Shown here: in pieces, positions 56,221-64,000 of the stretch
Layout of the letters: each line of letters begins with the position of its first letter
Numbering within the stretch: the stretch's first letter is position 1
Origin: Pectinatus haikarae
GTDB lineage: Bacteria > Bacillota > Negativicutes > Selenomonadales > Selenomonadaceae
Reading direction: 5' to 3'
Assembly: GCF_015732185.1 (NCBI RefSeq)
Contig: NZ_WIQM01000008.1
Coordinates: 186,001 to 250,000, forward strand
Length of the DNA stretch: 64,000 nucleotides
Translations under genes and position numbers: made by a program
Notes under the pieces: model-generated
Database searches by the model: none
Told to the model about the DNA's origin: nothing
Seen by the model: the letters and a program-made list of their open reading frames with translations, nothing else

Positions 56221-56276
56221 ACGGTAAAAACGGTATGGCTTAGAAAATTTATCTAAGACTATCGTTTTTTACTGTT
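56221..56276 (+). terminator. Hairpin between binding-protein and permease genes
   Basis: ACGGTAAAAACGGTATGGCTTAGA-type repeat pairs with TCTAAGACTATCGTTTTTTACTG-type sequence to give a long stem ending in TTTT. Such hairpins within sugar ABC operons often keep binding protein more abundant than permease by partial termination or messenger protection. Confidence 0.55.
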
Positions 56277-56311
56277 TTAAGCTTCAATGGAAATTAAAGG
56301 AAAACAAAAGT

Positions 56312-57220
56312 GTGCGTGTAATGAAAAATAAAAAAAATCTTATAACACAAAATACAATGATAGCTTATATGCTCATACTGCCTGCCCTTTTGGTATTTGC
56401 TATATTTATGTTTTATCCGCTTTTTTATACGGCATATTTGAGTTTTTTTGATTGGAATATGATAAAACCGCTAAAAGTATTTGTCGGGCTGGATAACTAT
56501 AAAGCGTTATTCAGTGATCCTCTGATGCCTTTAGTAATAAAAAATACGGTAGTGTATATTTTGATTTTACTTATATTAAATTGTGCAGCGCCATATATAT
56601 TGGCATTTATTTTATCCTTTGTAGTAAAGAAGGGCCGCGGTTTTTATAAAGGTGCGTTTTTTTTGCCCAGTGTCATTTCTCTGGTAGTCGGTTCAATATT
56701 ATATTTATGGATATTAAATCCTGTATCTGGACCGGCGGCTGTAGCCGCAGAATTTATGGGGATAAATATTCCCATATGGAGCAAGACTCAAGGTTTGGTT
56801 ATTGTTGTGCTTAGTATAATAACTACGTGGAAGATTTTTGGCTACAATTTCATTGTTATATTCGGCGGAGTTACTGGCGTGCCTCAGGAGATTATAGAAG
56901 CAGCAAAAATAGATAATATTCCCTTGTATAAAATATTTTTTGATATAGTATTGCCGATGAGCAGTGCCACCGGTGTATATATTTTTATAATGACGATCGT
57001 CCAGGGTCTTCAATATGTGTTCACACCTATAAAAGTAGTTACTCAAGGCGGTCCGGACAATGCAAGTTCCAATGTTATATATGATATTTATCAGGAAGGA
57101 TTTTTATTATACCATACCGGATATGCTTCTGCGATGTCCATTGCCGCAATGGTTCTATTTGTAATTTTATTGGTCATTGAATTCCGATATGTGGAAAAGG
57201 GGATCTATTATGAAAATTGA
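56312..57220 (+). CDS. Carbohydrate ABC transporter permease, UgpA/MalF type
   Basis: A 302-residue inner-membrane protein with six expected helices. The EAA loop EAAKIDNIPLYKIFFDIVLP that couples to the ATPase is present. FDWNMIKPLKVFVGLDNYKALF is typical for the N-terminal part. The start is likely GTG 56312, 11 bases after AAAGG, or ATG 56321. It overlaps the next permease gene by 11 bases. Confidence 0.9.
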   Translation: MRVMKNKKNLITQNTMIAYMLILPALLVFAIFMFYPLFYTAYLSFFDWNMIKPLKVFVGLDNYKALFSDPLMPLVIKNTVVYILILLILNCAAPYILAFILSFVVKKGRGFYKGAFFLPSVISLVVGSILYLWILNPVSGPAAVAAEFMGINIPIWSKTQGLVIVVLSIITTWKIFGYNFIVIFGGVTGVPQEIIEAAKIDNIPLYKIFFDIVLPMSSATGVYIFIMTIVQGLQYVFTPIKVVTQGGPDNASSNVIYDIYQEGFLLYHTGYASAMSIAAMVLFVILLVIEFRYVEKGIYYEN

Positions 57221-58031
57221 CAGCAGCCTGAAATGGCATGTGCTGCTCTGTATTGCTTTATTTGTTTCCCTGATGCCAATTGTTTTTGCAATTTCTACAT
57301 CCTTTAAGGAGCTCAGTGAGGCTTATGGAAATGTTTTGGGACTTATACCGCATAATCCGACAATGGCAAACTATTTGCGTATCTTTCAGGAATTGCCGCT
57401 GAATCAGATAACGCTGAACACTGTTATCGTGGCTTTTGCTGTGACAGTATTTAAAATCGTTACAAGTGTTATGGCGGCTTATGCTTTTGTCTATTTTAAT
57501 TTTAAAGGTAAAAACTTATTGTACATCATATTGATAAGTACTATATTTATTCCTTTTACCATGACTATGATACCAAATTATCTTATTATTTCACAGATCG
57601 GTCTGAGAAATAATATAATTGGTGTAATTCTGCCGCAATTAAGTGATGCTACGGGTATATTCCTTATCCGACAGGCAATGAGAAGTATCCCGCTGTCCTT
57701 TATAGAGGCTGCCAGATTGGAACAAGCGGGAATTTTTCATATAATGTTCGGCATTGTCCTACCGCTGGCAAAACCGGCCGTTATTTCCACTGGTATAATG
57801 TTTTTTATAAATTCGTGGAATGAATATGTGTGGCCGGTGCTGATACTAAAAGATACTGCAAATTATACACTGCCGCTTGCACTGCAGCTGTTTATCAGCT
57901 CCGAAGGAGGCACAGATTTTTGTGTGGCAATGGCGGTTTCGGTCGTTACGATGATCATACCTTTGGGTTTATATCTCATTTTTCAAAAATATATTATTAG
58001 TACGTTCACTTCTTCAGGTGTGAAGGGGTGA
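57210..58031 (+). CDS. Carbohydrate ABC transporter permease, UgpE/MalG type
   Basis: A 273-residue second permease. NPTMANYLRIFQELPL, the EAA loop EAARLEQAGIFHIMFGIVLP, FINSWNEYVWPVLIL and the C-terminal FQKYIISTFTSSGVKG are characteristic of the MalG/UgpE side. ATG 57210 follows AAGGGGA inside the preceding gene. The two permeases form the membrane channel of the importer. Confidence 0.92.
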   Translation: MKIDSSLKWHVLLCIALFVSLMPIVFAISTSFKELSEAYGNVLGLIPHNPTMANYLRIFQELPLNQITLNTVIVAFAVTVFKIVTSVMAAYAFVYFNFKGKNLLYIILISTIFIPFTMTMIPNYLIISQIGLRNNIIGVILPQLSDATGIFLIRQAMRSIPLSFIEAARLEQAGIFHIMFGIVLPLAKPAVISTGIMFFINSWNEYVWPVLILKDTANYTLPLALQLFISSEGGTDFCVAMAVSVVTMIIPLGLYLIFQKYIISTFTSSGVKG

Positions 58032-58049
58032 TGAGAAAGGAAAGTAGTT

Positions 58050-59168
58050 ATGAAGGAAATAGTATTTGAAAATGTATGCAAAAAATACGGAAAAAATACA
58101 ATAATAGAGAATCTTAATTTTACTGTTCATAGTGGTGAACGATTGATTCTTTTAGGTGCTTCAGGCTGCGGCAAATCAACAACATTAAGAATGATTGCGG
58201 GATTGGAGGATATCACATCCGGTAATTTATATATGAATGGGCAGCGTGTAAATGATATAGTCAGCGGAAAACGCAATTTGAGCATGGTGTTTCAAAATTA
58301 TGCACTTTATCCGCACATGACAGTGACAGAAAATATAATTTACGGGCTAAAAATTCAAAAACTGCCGCAGGCGGAAATACATGCCAGACTCACGGCAGCC
58401 TTGGGAAAATTGGAATTGGACGGATTGGAAAACAGAAAACCAAAGGATTTATCAGGCGGTCAGCGTCAGCGAGTGGCTCTGGCAAGAGCTGTCGTAAAAC
58501 GCAGTGAACTGCTTTTGCTGGATGAACCGCTGTCAAATCTTGATGCACAGCTTAGAGTACATGCGAGGAAAGAATTGGTAAAAATTCATCAGGCATATAA
58601 ACAAACTTTTGTATATGTAACGCATGATCAGGTGGAAGCGATGACGATCGGTGATCGTGTAGCAATTCTGGACAAAGGACGCCTGCAGGTGATAGATACA
58701 CCTAATAATGTTTACAACAGACCGGCAAATATTTTTACGGCAAAATTTATAGGTTCACCTGGCATGAATATTTTTAAAGGTTCGTATTCAGATCACTTCT
58801 TACAGTTGGGAAAGCAAAGCATAAAGCTGTCTGAAGCTTGGAGCGCCTATATAGGTGAAAAAAATTGCCGTGAATTTTATTTCGGCATCAGACCGGAACA
58901 TATTTTGCTGTACAGAGAAAAACACAGAGATACTTTTGCCGGCGTGGTCAAATATGTAGAGGAATATGGCAGCCGCCGCGGAATTTATTTTGAAACGGAA
59001 GGCAGCGAAGTCGTGGCGGTCACTGAAGCATCAGATTTTAAACCGGGCAGCAATATATATTTTGCGGCAGATAGTGATAAACTGCATATCTTTGACAGCA
59101 AAAATAAAAAAAATATAGGCTATCCAGAGGTGTATCATGGCAATATATATCAGTACCAATCTGTATGA
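58050..59168 (+). CDS. Carbohydrate ABC transporter ATPase, UgpC/MsmK type
   Basis: A 372-residue ATPase. Walker A LGASGCGKSTTLRM, Q-loop VFQNYALYPHMTV, signature LSGGQRQRVALARAVVK, Walker B LLLLDEPLSNLD and the switch histidine in VYVTHDQVEAM are complete. A C-terminal TOBE-type regulatory domain (about 240-372; FYFGIRPEHILLY) is present. It overlaps the isomerase gene by 32 bases, so the two are coupled. Confidence 0.95.
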   Translation: MKEIVFENVCKKYGKNTIIENLNFTVHSGERLILLGASGCGKSTTLRMIAGLEDITSGNLYMNGQRVNDIVSGKRNLSMVFQNYALYPHMTVTENIIYGLKIQKLPQAEIHARLTAALGKLELDGLENRKPKDLSGGQRQRVALARAVVKRSELLLLDEPLSNLDAQLRVHARKELVKIHQAYKQTFVYVTHDQVEAMTIGDRVAILDKGRLQVIDTPNNVYNRPANIFTAKFIGSPGMNIFKGSYSDHFLQLGKQSIKLSEAWSAYIGEKNCREFYFGIRPEHILLYREKHRDTFAGVVKYVEEYGSRRGIYFETEGSEVVAVTEASDFKPGSNIYFAADSDKLHIFDSKNKKNIGYPEVYHGNIYQYQSV

Positions 59169-59943
59169 ACCGCAGCAGCTGCAGAATATATTTGCGCTCT
59201 TGAAAAAGATGTCGCTGCCGATAGGCATAGAACTCTTTCCAGAATGGCAGAGTGAAATATTCTGCAAGATGCTGAATATGTATTATGATGAATTTAAAAA
59301 GCATCCGATAACTCTGCATGGGCCTTATTATGGGACAGAACACAGCCGGGCTGAGGGAACGGAGGAATATGCAAGAGCGATGGTATACTTCAAAAAGACA
59401 TTTGAACTTTCTCGGGAACTTAAGGCCCGGCATATTGTCTACCATCACAACAACTGCAGAATAGATATAGGCCAAAAACAGGAATTAATCACTGTAAGTG
59501 AGAAAAATCTGGCAAAATTGCGGCGAGAGGCGGTAAAATTCAAAGCGAAAATAGTCGTAGAAAATGCCGGCATATTGGCTCATAAAAACATGTTATTCGA
59601 TCAGGATGAATTTATTGAAATGGCTGAAAGGGTACCGGAGAAAATATTGCTTGATATCGGGCATGCTCATGCCAACGGCTGGAATATAAAATATATTATA
59701 GAGAGATTGGCAGATAAGATTATTGCCTATCATGTGCATAATAATGACGGATATGAAGATAAGCATGACAGAATATTTCATGGAACACTTGATTTTGCGG
59801 ATTTTATAAACTGCTATAAGAAATATACACCAAATGCTGATATTGTTGTTGAATATGGTAAACAATGCGCGATGGATTCTGAAGGAATAGCAGAAGACAT
59901 AGACTATATTAAAAAAAATATAACTGCGGCAGCAAGTAAATAA
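59137..59943 (+). CDS. Sugar phosphate isomerase/epimerase-like protein (TIM barrel)
   Basis: A 268-residue AP-endonuclease-2-type TIM barrel. Metal-binding positions are visible in IVVENAGIL, LLDIGHAHANG, YHVHNNDGYEDKH and VVEYGK. The gene overlaps the ATPase gene and has GAGGTG upstream, so it is translated with the importer and probably acts on the imported sugar or its phosphate. The exact reaction is unknown. Confidence 0.82.
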   Translation: MAIYISTNLYEPQQLQNIFALLKKMSLPIGIELFPEWQSEIFCKMLNMYYDEFKKHPITLHGPYYGTEHSRAEGTEEYARAMVYFKKTFELSRELKARHIVYHHNNCRIDIGQKQELITVSEKNLAKLRREAVKFKAKIVVENAGILAHKNMLFDQDEFIEMAERVPEKILLDIGHAHANGWNIKYIIERLADKIIAYHVHNNDGYEDKHDRIFHGTLDFADFINCYKKYTPNADIVVEYGKQCAMDSEGIAEDIDYIKKNITAAASK

Positions 59944-59986
59944 GGCTGTACAATATTATTTAAGAATCAGAAACATATAATGAAAG

Positions 59987-60029
59987 CAGACGGGCACCCT
60001 AATACATTGGTGAGTCCGTCTGTTTTTTT
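59987..60029 (+). terminator. Terminator of the sugar ABC operon
   Basis: CAGACGG / CCGTCTG with mismatched inner pairs, then seven T residues. Confidence 0.8.
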
Positions 60030-60136
60030 ACGAAGTGTGCTTGTTGACAAATTAACATAGAGGTTATATACTAAATTTAGTAATAAAAAGTAATTAGATA
60101 ATAACAAGTAATTAAAAATTAAAGGGGGATTTTTGT

Positions 60137-61528
60137 ATGGCATATGCAACAACCAATCCGTATACGGGTGAAGTGGTCAAATCTTTTCCGACGGCGAAAG
60201 ATGATGAGGTCAAAGCGGCTATAGGGCTAGCTGATGATGCGTTTAAAGGCTGGAAAAACACCAGTTATGAAGAAAGAGCTGCTGTTTTATTGAAGGCAGC
60301 TGAAATTCTACGAAAAAGGCATACTGAATATGCAAAAATTCTCACACTCGAAATGGGAAAATTAATTGCAGAGGCAGAAGCAGAAGTTGAATTGAGCGCT
60401 AAAATTTTGGAATATTATGCTAAAAATGGAGCCGCTCAGCTTCAGCCACGCAGTATACCTGTCGAAGGGCTGCCGGCAGATGCTGCAAAACTTGTATATC
60501 AACCATTGGGTGTACTTTATATAGTAGAACCTTGGAATTTCCCGTATTATCAGATAGTGCGGATATCGGCACCGCAGCTGATGGCGGGGAATACTCTGCT
60601 GTTGAAACATGCGTCTAATGTGCCGCAGGCGGCGGCTACTTTTGAAAAATTATTTATAGAAGCTGGTTTGCCTAAAGGGGCTTTTATAAATCTATATGCT
60701 GCACATAATCATAGTGAATTGATCCTATCTGATCCGCGGGTGCGTGGAGTGGCATTGACTGGAAGTGAACCTGCCGGTGCGGCTGTAGCTTCAACTGCTG
60801 CCAAATATTTGAAAAAGAGTACTCTTGAGCTGGGCGGTTCAGATGCTTTTATTGTTCTGGATGATGCCGATATCGATAAAGCTGCAAAATGGGCGGTGTT
60901 CGGACGTCATTGGAATGCGGGGCAAGTGTGCGTTTCTTCGAAAAGAATTATATTAGTCGATTCAATTTATGATGAATTTATGGAAAAATACAGAGCAGGA
61001 GTTGCGGCTCTTAAAGCGGGAGATCCGCTTGATCCGTCAACCACGCTTGCACCTTTGTCTTCTTTTGAAGCTTTGGAGCTTTTGAAGAAACAAGTGAGCA
61101 CGGCTGTTGCCGGAGGCGCCAAGGCAACTGTGGCAGGTCAGCCGGTTCCTGAAAAAGGTGCTTTTTATCAACCTACTATTTTAGAAGATATTGCTCCGAA
61201 AAATCCGGCTTATTATACGGAAATGTTTGGGCCTGTGAGCCAGATTTATCGTGTGGCTGATGAAGCCGCTGCTGTTAAGATGGCAAACGATTCTCCGTTT
61301 GGTCTTGGCGGATCAGTGTTTACAAAAGATCCTGTACGTGCTCAGCGTGTGGCTAAGCAAATCGATACCGGCATGATGTATATAAATCATCCCACTAGTG
61401 TCAGAGCCGATATACCTTTCGGCGGTGTGAAAAATTCCGGTTATGGACATGAATTGATCGATCTGGGCATTCATGAATTCGTTAATATCAAAGTGATTGT
61501 GGATATGCCGATTGACGGAGATTTTTGA
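60137..61528 (+). CDS. NAD(P)-dependent aldehyde dehydrogenase, succinate-semialdehyde dehydrogenase-like
   Basis: A 463-residue aldehyde dehydrogenase. YIVEPWNFPYYQIVRI and MAGNTLLLKHASNVP bind the cofactor, KSTLELGGSDAFIVLDDAD carries the general-base glutamate, and NAGQVCVSSKR the catalytic cysteine near residue 262. The C-terminal FGGVKNSGYGHELIDLGIHEFVNIK resembles GabD/YneI-type succinate-semialdehyde dehydrogenases, but the substrate is inference. AAAGGGGG gives a strong ribosome site. Transcribed alone, closed by a terminator. Confidence 0.9.
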   Translation: MAYATTNPYTGEVVKSFPTAKDDEVKAAIGLADDAFKGWKNTSYEERAAVLLKAAEILRKRHTEYAKILTLEMGKLIAEAEAEVELSAKILEYYAKNGAAQLQPRSIPVEGLPADAAKLVYQPLGVLYIVEPWNFPYYQIVRISAPQLMAGNTLLLKHASNVPQAAATFEKLFIEAGLPKGAFINLYAAHNHSELILSDPRVRGVALTGSEPAGAAVASTAAKYLKKSTLELGGSDAFIVLDDADIDKAAKWAVFGRHWNAGQVCVSSKRIILVDSIYDEFMEKYRAGVAALKAGDPLDPSTTLAPLSSFEALELLKKQVSTAVAGGAKATVAGQPVPEKGAFYQPTILEDIAPKNPAYYTEMFGPVSQIYRVADEAAAVKMANDSPFGLGGSVFTKDPVRAQRVAKQIDTGMMYINHPTSVRADIPFGGVKNSGYGHELIDLGIHEFVNIKVIVDMPIDGDF

Positions 61529-61560
61529 TAAATACATCTTCGGAATGAATAATCTATAAA

Positions 61561-61633
61561 AAACAGTGAGCATGGAAAATTTTCCTTTCTTTACCTTAAG
61601 ATCGGATATCTTTCATGCTCACTGTTTTTTGTA
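61561..61633 (+). terminator. Terminator after aldehyde dehydrogenase
   Basis: AAACAGTGAGCATG / CATGCTCACTGTTT with a long loop, then TTTTTG. It could also serve the minus-strand remnant. Confidence 0.75.
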
Positions 61634-61645
61634 TTTATTTGTTTT

Positions 61646-61861
61646 TCATTTCAAAAAAGGTTTTGTATTCAAAAGAAAATTACCTATATTGGCAGCTGTG
61701 CCTATCTCCCCTTTTTCTATATGATCAAGAATGGACAGATGAAGTCCGGTGGACGCAGGATGACTGACATAAAACAGAATGAATAATGACAAAGTATCTT
61801 TTGTATTAATCAGATTTCTTGCGATTATACAGGAAACTTGACTGGCAACAATTACAATTAA
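61646..61861 (-). pseudogene. C-terminal remnant of an unidentified minus-strand gene
   Basis: A frame open for 71 codons on the minus strand between a stop at 61864 and a TGA at 61648, with no ATG or GTG start. Its translation, for example LFYVSHPASTGLHLSILDHI followed by GTAANIGNFLLNTKPFLK, looks like protein rather than noncoding AT-rich sequence. It ends a few bases from the terminator of the converging gene, where a gene end is expected. The missing 5' part seems replaced by the TonB-receptor promoter. No family assigned. Confidence 0.35.
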
Positions 61862-61882
61862 TTATGAATAATACAAAAAATA

Positions 61883-61912
61883 TTGACAAAATTTTCAGCA
61901 TTCATATATAAT
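61883..61912 (+). promoter_or_regulatory. Promoter of the TonB receptor gene
   Basis: TTGACA at 61883-61888 and TATAAT at 61907-61912, 18 bases apart. Confidence 0.7.
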
Positions 61913-61921
61913 GATATGGGT

Positions 61922-61940
61922 GATAATGAATATTGTTATC
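61922..61940 (+). promoter_or_regulatory. Fur-box-like operator
   Basis: The 19-base sequence starting GATAATGAATATTGTTATC matches about 15 of 19 positions of the classical Fur box GATAATGATAATCATTATC and lies just after the -10 element, where a repressor would block transcription start. Confidence 0.65.
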
Positions 61941-61974
61941 ATATAAAATTTATTGTATATGGAGGAATATAGTT

Positions 61975-63972
61975 TTGAAAAGGTGCTTTAGACAGATTGG
62001 TCCATATGTTATGGCCTTTTTTTTTGCAGCTTCTCCCACGGTTTTTGCAGCGGATAACACTGACGATGCAAAAACGGAGGAAGACGACAGCCAAACTTTT
62101 GTTTTCGATGAAGTTGTGGTAACTGCACCGAAAATGAAGGAACCATTAAAAGTAGAAACAGATCCGAGACATCCGCGTCAGCCGGTGCCAGCTGCCGATG
62201 GGGCCGGTTATTTGAAAAATATTCCGGGATTTTCGATGGTGAGAAAAGGGGGGACAGGTGGTGATCCTATCTTTCGAGGCTTAGGAGGCAGCCGGCTGAA
62301 TATAGTGATGAACGGAGGTTATATTTTAGGCGGCTGTCCGAGTAGAATGGATCCTACTACTACCTATGTTTTTCCTGAAACCTTCAGTAAAATAACTGTA
62401 TTGAAAGGTCCGGAAAGTGTAGAATACGGCAGCAGCATAGCAGGTTCAATAATGTTCGAAAGGGATACAGAGCCTTTTACAAAACCGGGAACAAGACTTA
62501 ATACAAGCCTTCTTTTTGGCAGTGATAATCGAAGAGATCAATTGCTGGATGTTACGCAAGGTGATGAAAAGGGCTATGTACGTATAATCAGGACGAGAAA
62601 TAAGGCAGGCGATTATAAAGATGGCAATGGCAATTATATTCATTCTGCATATAAGAGGGACAGTACAACAGGAATAATAGGCTTCACACCGGATAAAGAT
62701 ACGTTGCTGGAATTTTCTATTGATACAAGTTCGGGAAGGGCTGCCTACGCAGATCGCAATGTTGACGGAACACAATTTGACAGAGACAGTTATAATTTGC
62801 GGTTTGAGAAAAGAAATATTGGCAGTGTTCTGCAAAATATAAAGGTCAATGCTTCCAGAAGCACAATTGATCACATTATGGATAATTATACGCTGCGTCC
62901 TTTAAAAGCCGGCACTATGGCAAGTTCAATGGAAGTGAAAAGGACCACTACGAGCGGAAGAATATCATTTGATCTGGCGTTGGCGAAAAATTCTTCAGCT
63001 GTTTTAGGTATGGATTATCAAAAGAATGAACATTCAGGAAATATGATTATGGGTGTGAAAGATTATTCCGCCAAACCATTGTCACCGGATATGACATTTA
63101 CAAATTATGGAATTTTTGCTGATTATAAAACTTATATTGATGATAACAGCCGGATACTGAGCGGTATACGTTTTGATGATCTGGCTGTTAAGTATGCAAA
63201 ATATCCGGGAAGAGAAGATCATGACAGGACATATGCAGCTTTTCTTCGATATGAGCATGATTCTGTGCGCATGCCGGTGACGTCATATGTAGGGATAGGT
63301 CATGCGGAACGTCCGGCAGATTGGTGGGAACGGAGAAAAACAGGAGGGATGTCGGCATCGCCAGAAAAAAACACTCAGCTGGATACAGGCTGGCTTTATC
63401 ATAAAGGAAAAATAAATGCAAATGTATCACTTTTTTATTCAAATGTAGATGATTTTATTTTAGTGACAAATGAAGGAAATGCAGTAAAGAATATTGATGC
63501 AGTATTATACGGCGGAGAGGCCGATTATACATATAAGTTATCTGAAAGATGGACGGCAGGTGCTGCGCTGGCATATACACAAGGGCGCAATAAAACGAAT
63601 GACAGACCTCTTCCCCAAATTGCACCTTTTGAAGCGACATTCAGCCTTAAATCAAATATTGATGATAAATGGGAAGCAGGAATACTATGGCGGCTGGTAG
63701 CTGCACAGAAACAGTATTCTGTGGGAGAAGGAAATGAAATTGGTACAGATATAGGCCCTTCCGGTGGTTTTGGAATTTTGTCTTTGAACGCTTCTTATAA
63801 ACCAAATAAAAATTGGACTATAGCTGCGGGTGTGGACAACCTGCTCAATAAAAATTATGCGGAATTTGTGAGCCGCGGCGGTGTGGATATATCTACACTT
63901 GATATGCCTGCTACTGTACGGGTCAATGAACCGGGAAGAAGTTTCTGGTTAAAGGTAAATTACAATTTTTAG
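61975..63972 (+). CDS. TonB-dependent outer-membrane receptor, copper-receptor (OprC) type
   Basis: A 665-residue outer-membrane barrel. Signal peptide to about residue 25 (MAFFFAASPTVFA), then a TonB-box-like region FVFDEVVVTAP, a plug domain (about 55-170) and a 22-strand barrel ending in KVNYNF, with the terminal phenylalanine expected for outer-membrane insertion. The plug segment GGCPSRMDPTTTYVFPETF and KITVLKGPESVEYGSS resembles the TonB-dependent copper receptor family (TIGR01778). Translation probably starts at TTG 61975, nine bases after GGAGG. A Fur-like box precedes it, which would suit iron-controlled expression; substrate copper versus iron chelate is unresolved. Confidence 0.9.
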   Translation: MKRCFRQIGPYVMAFFFAASPTVFAADNTDDAKTEEDDSQTFVFDEVVVTAPKMKEPLKVETDPRHPRQPVPAADGAGYLKNIPGFSMVRKGGTGGDPIFRGLGGSRLNIVMNGGYILGGCPSRMDPTTTYVFPETFSKITVLKGPESVEYGSSIAGSIMFERDTEPFTKPGTRLNTSLLFGSDNRRDQLLDVTQGDEKGYVRIIRTRNKAGDYKDGNGNYIHSAYKRDSTTGIIGFTPDKDTLLEFSIDTSSGRAAYADRNVDGTQFDRDSYNLRFEKRNIGSVLQNIKVNASRSTIDHIMDNYTLRPLKAGTMASSMEVKRTTTSGRISFDLALAKNSSAVLGMDYQKNEHSGNMIMGVKDYSAKPLSPDMTFTNYGIFADYKTYIDDNSRILSGIRFDDLAVKYAKYPGREDHDRTYAAFLRYEHDSVRMPVTSYVGIGHAERPADWWERRKTGGMSASPEKNTQLDTGWLYHKGKINANVSLFYSNVDDFILVTNEGNAVKNIDAVLYGGEADYTYKLSERWTAGAALAYTQGRNKTNDRPLPQIAPFEATFSLKSNIDDKWEAGILWRLVAAQKQYSVGEGNEIGTDIGPSGGFGILSLNASYKPNKNWTIAAGVDNLLNKNYAEFVSRGGVDISTLDMPATVRVNEPGRSFWLKVNYNF

Positions 63973-64000
63973 TTAATAATACAGTCGGCCGGTTTAACCG

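Noticed and set aside
1-64000. CRISPR arrays, insertion sequences, tRNA, rRNA
   Set aside because: No regularly spaced repeats, no transposase motifs and no cloverleaf or rRNA-like sequence were recognised by eye; no search could be run.

Overview
The window looks like the replication-origin region of a low-GC bacterium of the Firmicutes lineage that nevertheless has an outer membrane, most likely a member of the Negativicutes (Selenomonadales-like). Firmicutes traits are a dnaA-dnaN-recF and rpmH-rnpA-yidD-yidC-jag-mnmE-mnmG-rsmG origin neighbourhood, an origin unwinding motif of the Bacillus type, RemB (DUF370), class 1B dihydroorotate dehydrogenase (PyrD plus PyrK) and a PyrR-type attenuator. 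The outer membrane is shown by a TonB-dependent receptor with signal peptide, plug domain and a C-terminal aromatic residue. No sequence identity was computed, so the genus is left open.

Layout. Positions 1-28,700 are mostly minus strand: the start of a chemotaxis receptor, a uracil permease, the pyrBC-carAB-pyrKD operon behind a PyrR-type leader, slt-coaE-mutM plus two membrane protein genes, a LysR regulator divergent from a ThrE-type exporter and an alcohol dehydrogenase, prfC, sucCD, an orphan PTS IIA-like gene, and the block dnaA-dnaN-recF-dciA-like-remB-GT8. The origin lies on both sides of dnaA (27,010-27,255 and 28,675-29,104), where the coding strand flips. From 29.1 kb the genes run plus strand: rpmH to rsmG, then a secreted protein of unknown role and a second DnaA-box cluster. 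A block of purine, glycolysis and methionine genes (AICAR transformylase, a divergent phosphofructokinase, split MetH) separates rsmG from parAB. ParA/ParB and parS-like sites form a chromosome partition system.

From 45 to 64 kb lie accessory modules. These are a cyclopropane fatty acid synthase; an oxidative stress and iron cluster (encapsulin with ferritin-like cargo, superoxide reductase, nitroreductase, glutathione peroxidase) preceded by a structured leader; a Cache-type chemoreceptor; an HxlR regulator with a PPOX-family protein and a divergent nitroreductase; a complete carbohydrate ABC importer with a sugar isomerase-like enzyme; an aldehyde dehydrogenase; and a Fur-box-preceded TonB receptor of the copper-receptor type. 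No tRNA, rRNA, CRISPR array or insertion sequence was recognised.

The observations I would follow up first are the origin architecture (DnaA-trio element plus a second DnaA-box cluster about 7.5 kb away that contains a well-translated-looking 31-codon ORF), the phosphofructokinase with altered catalytic residues, the structured leader of the encapsulin operon, the alternating G/C-block leader before rnpA, and the DciA-like protein with a zinc ribbon.
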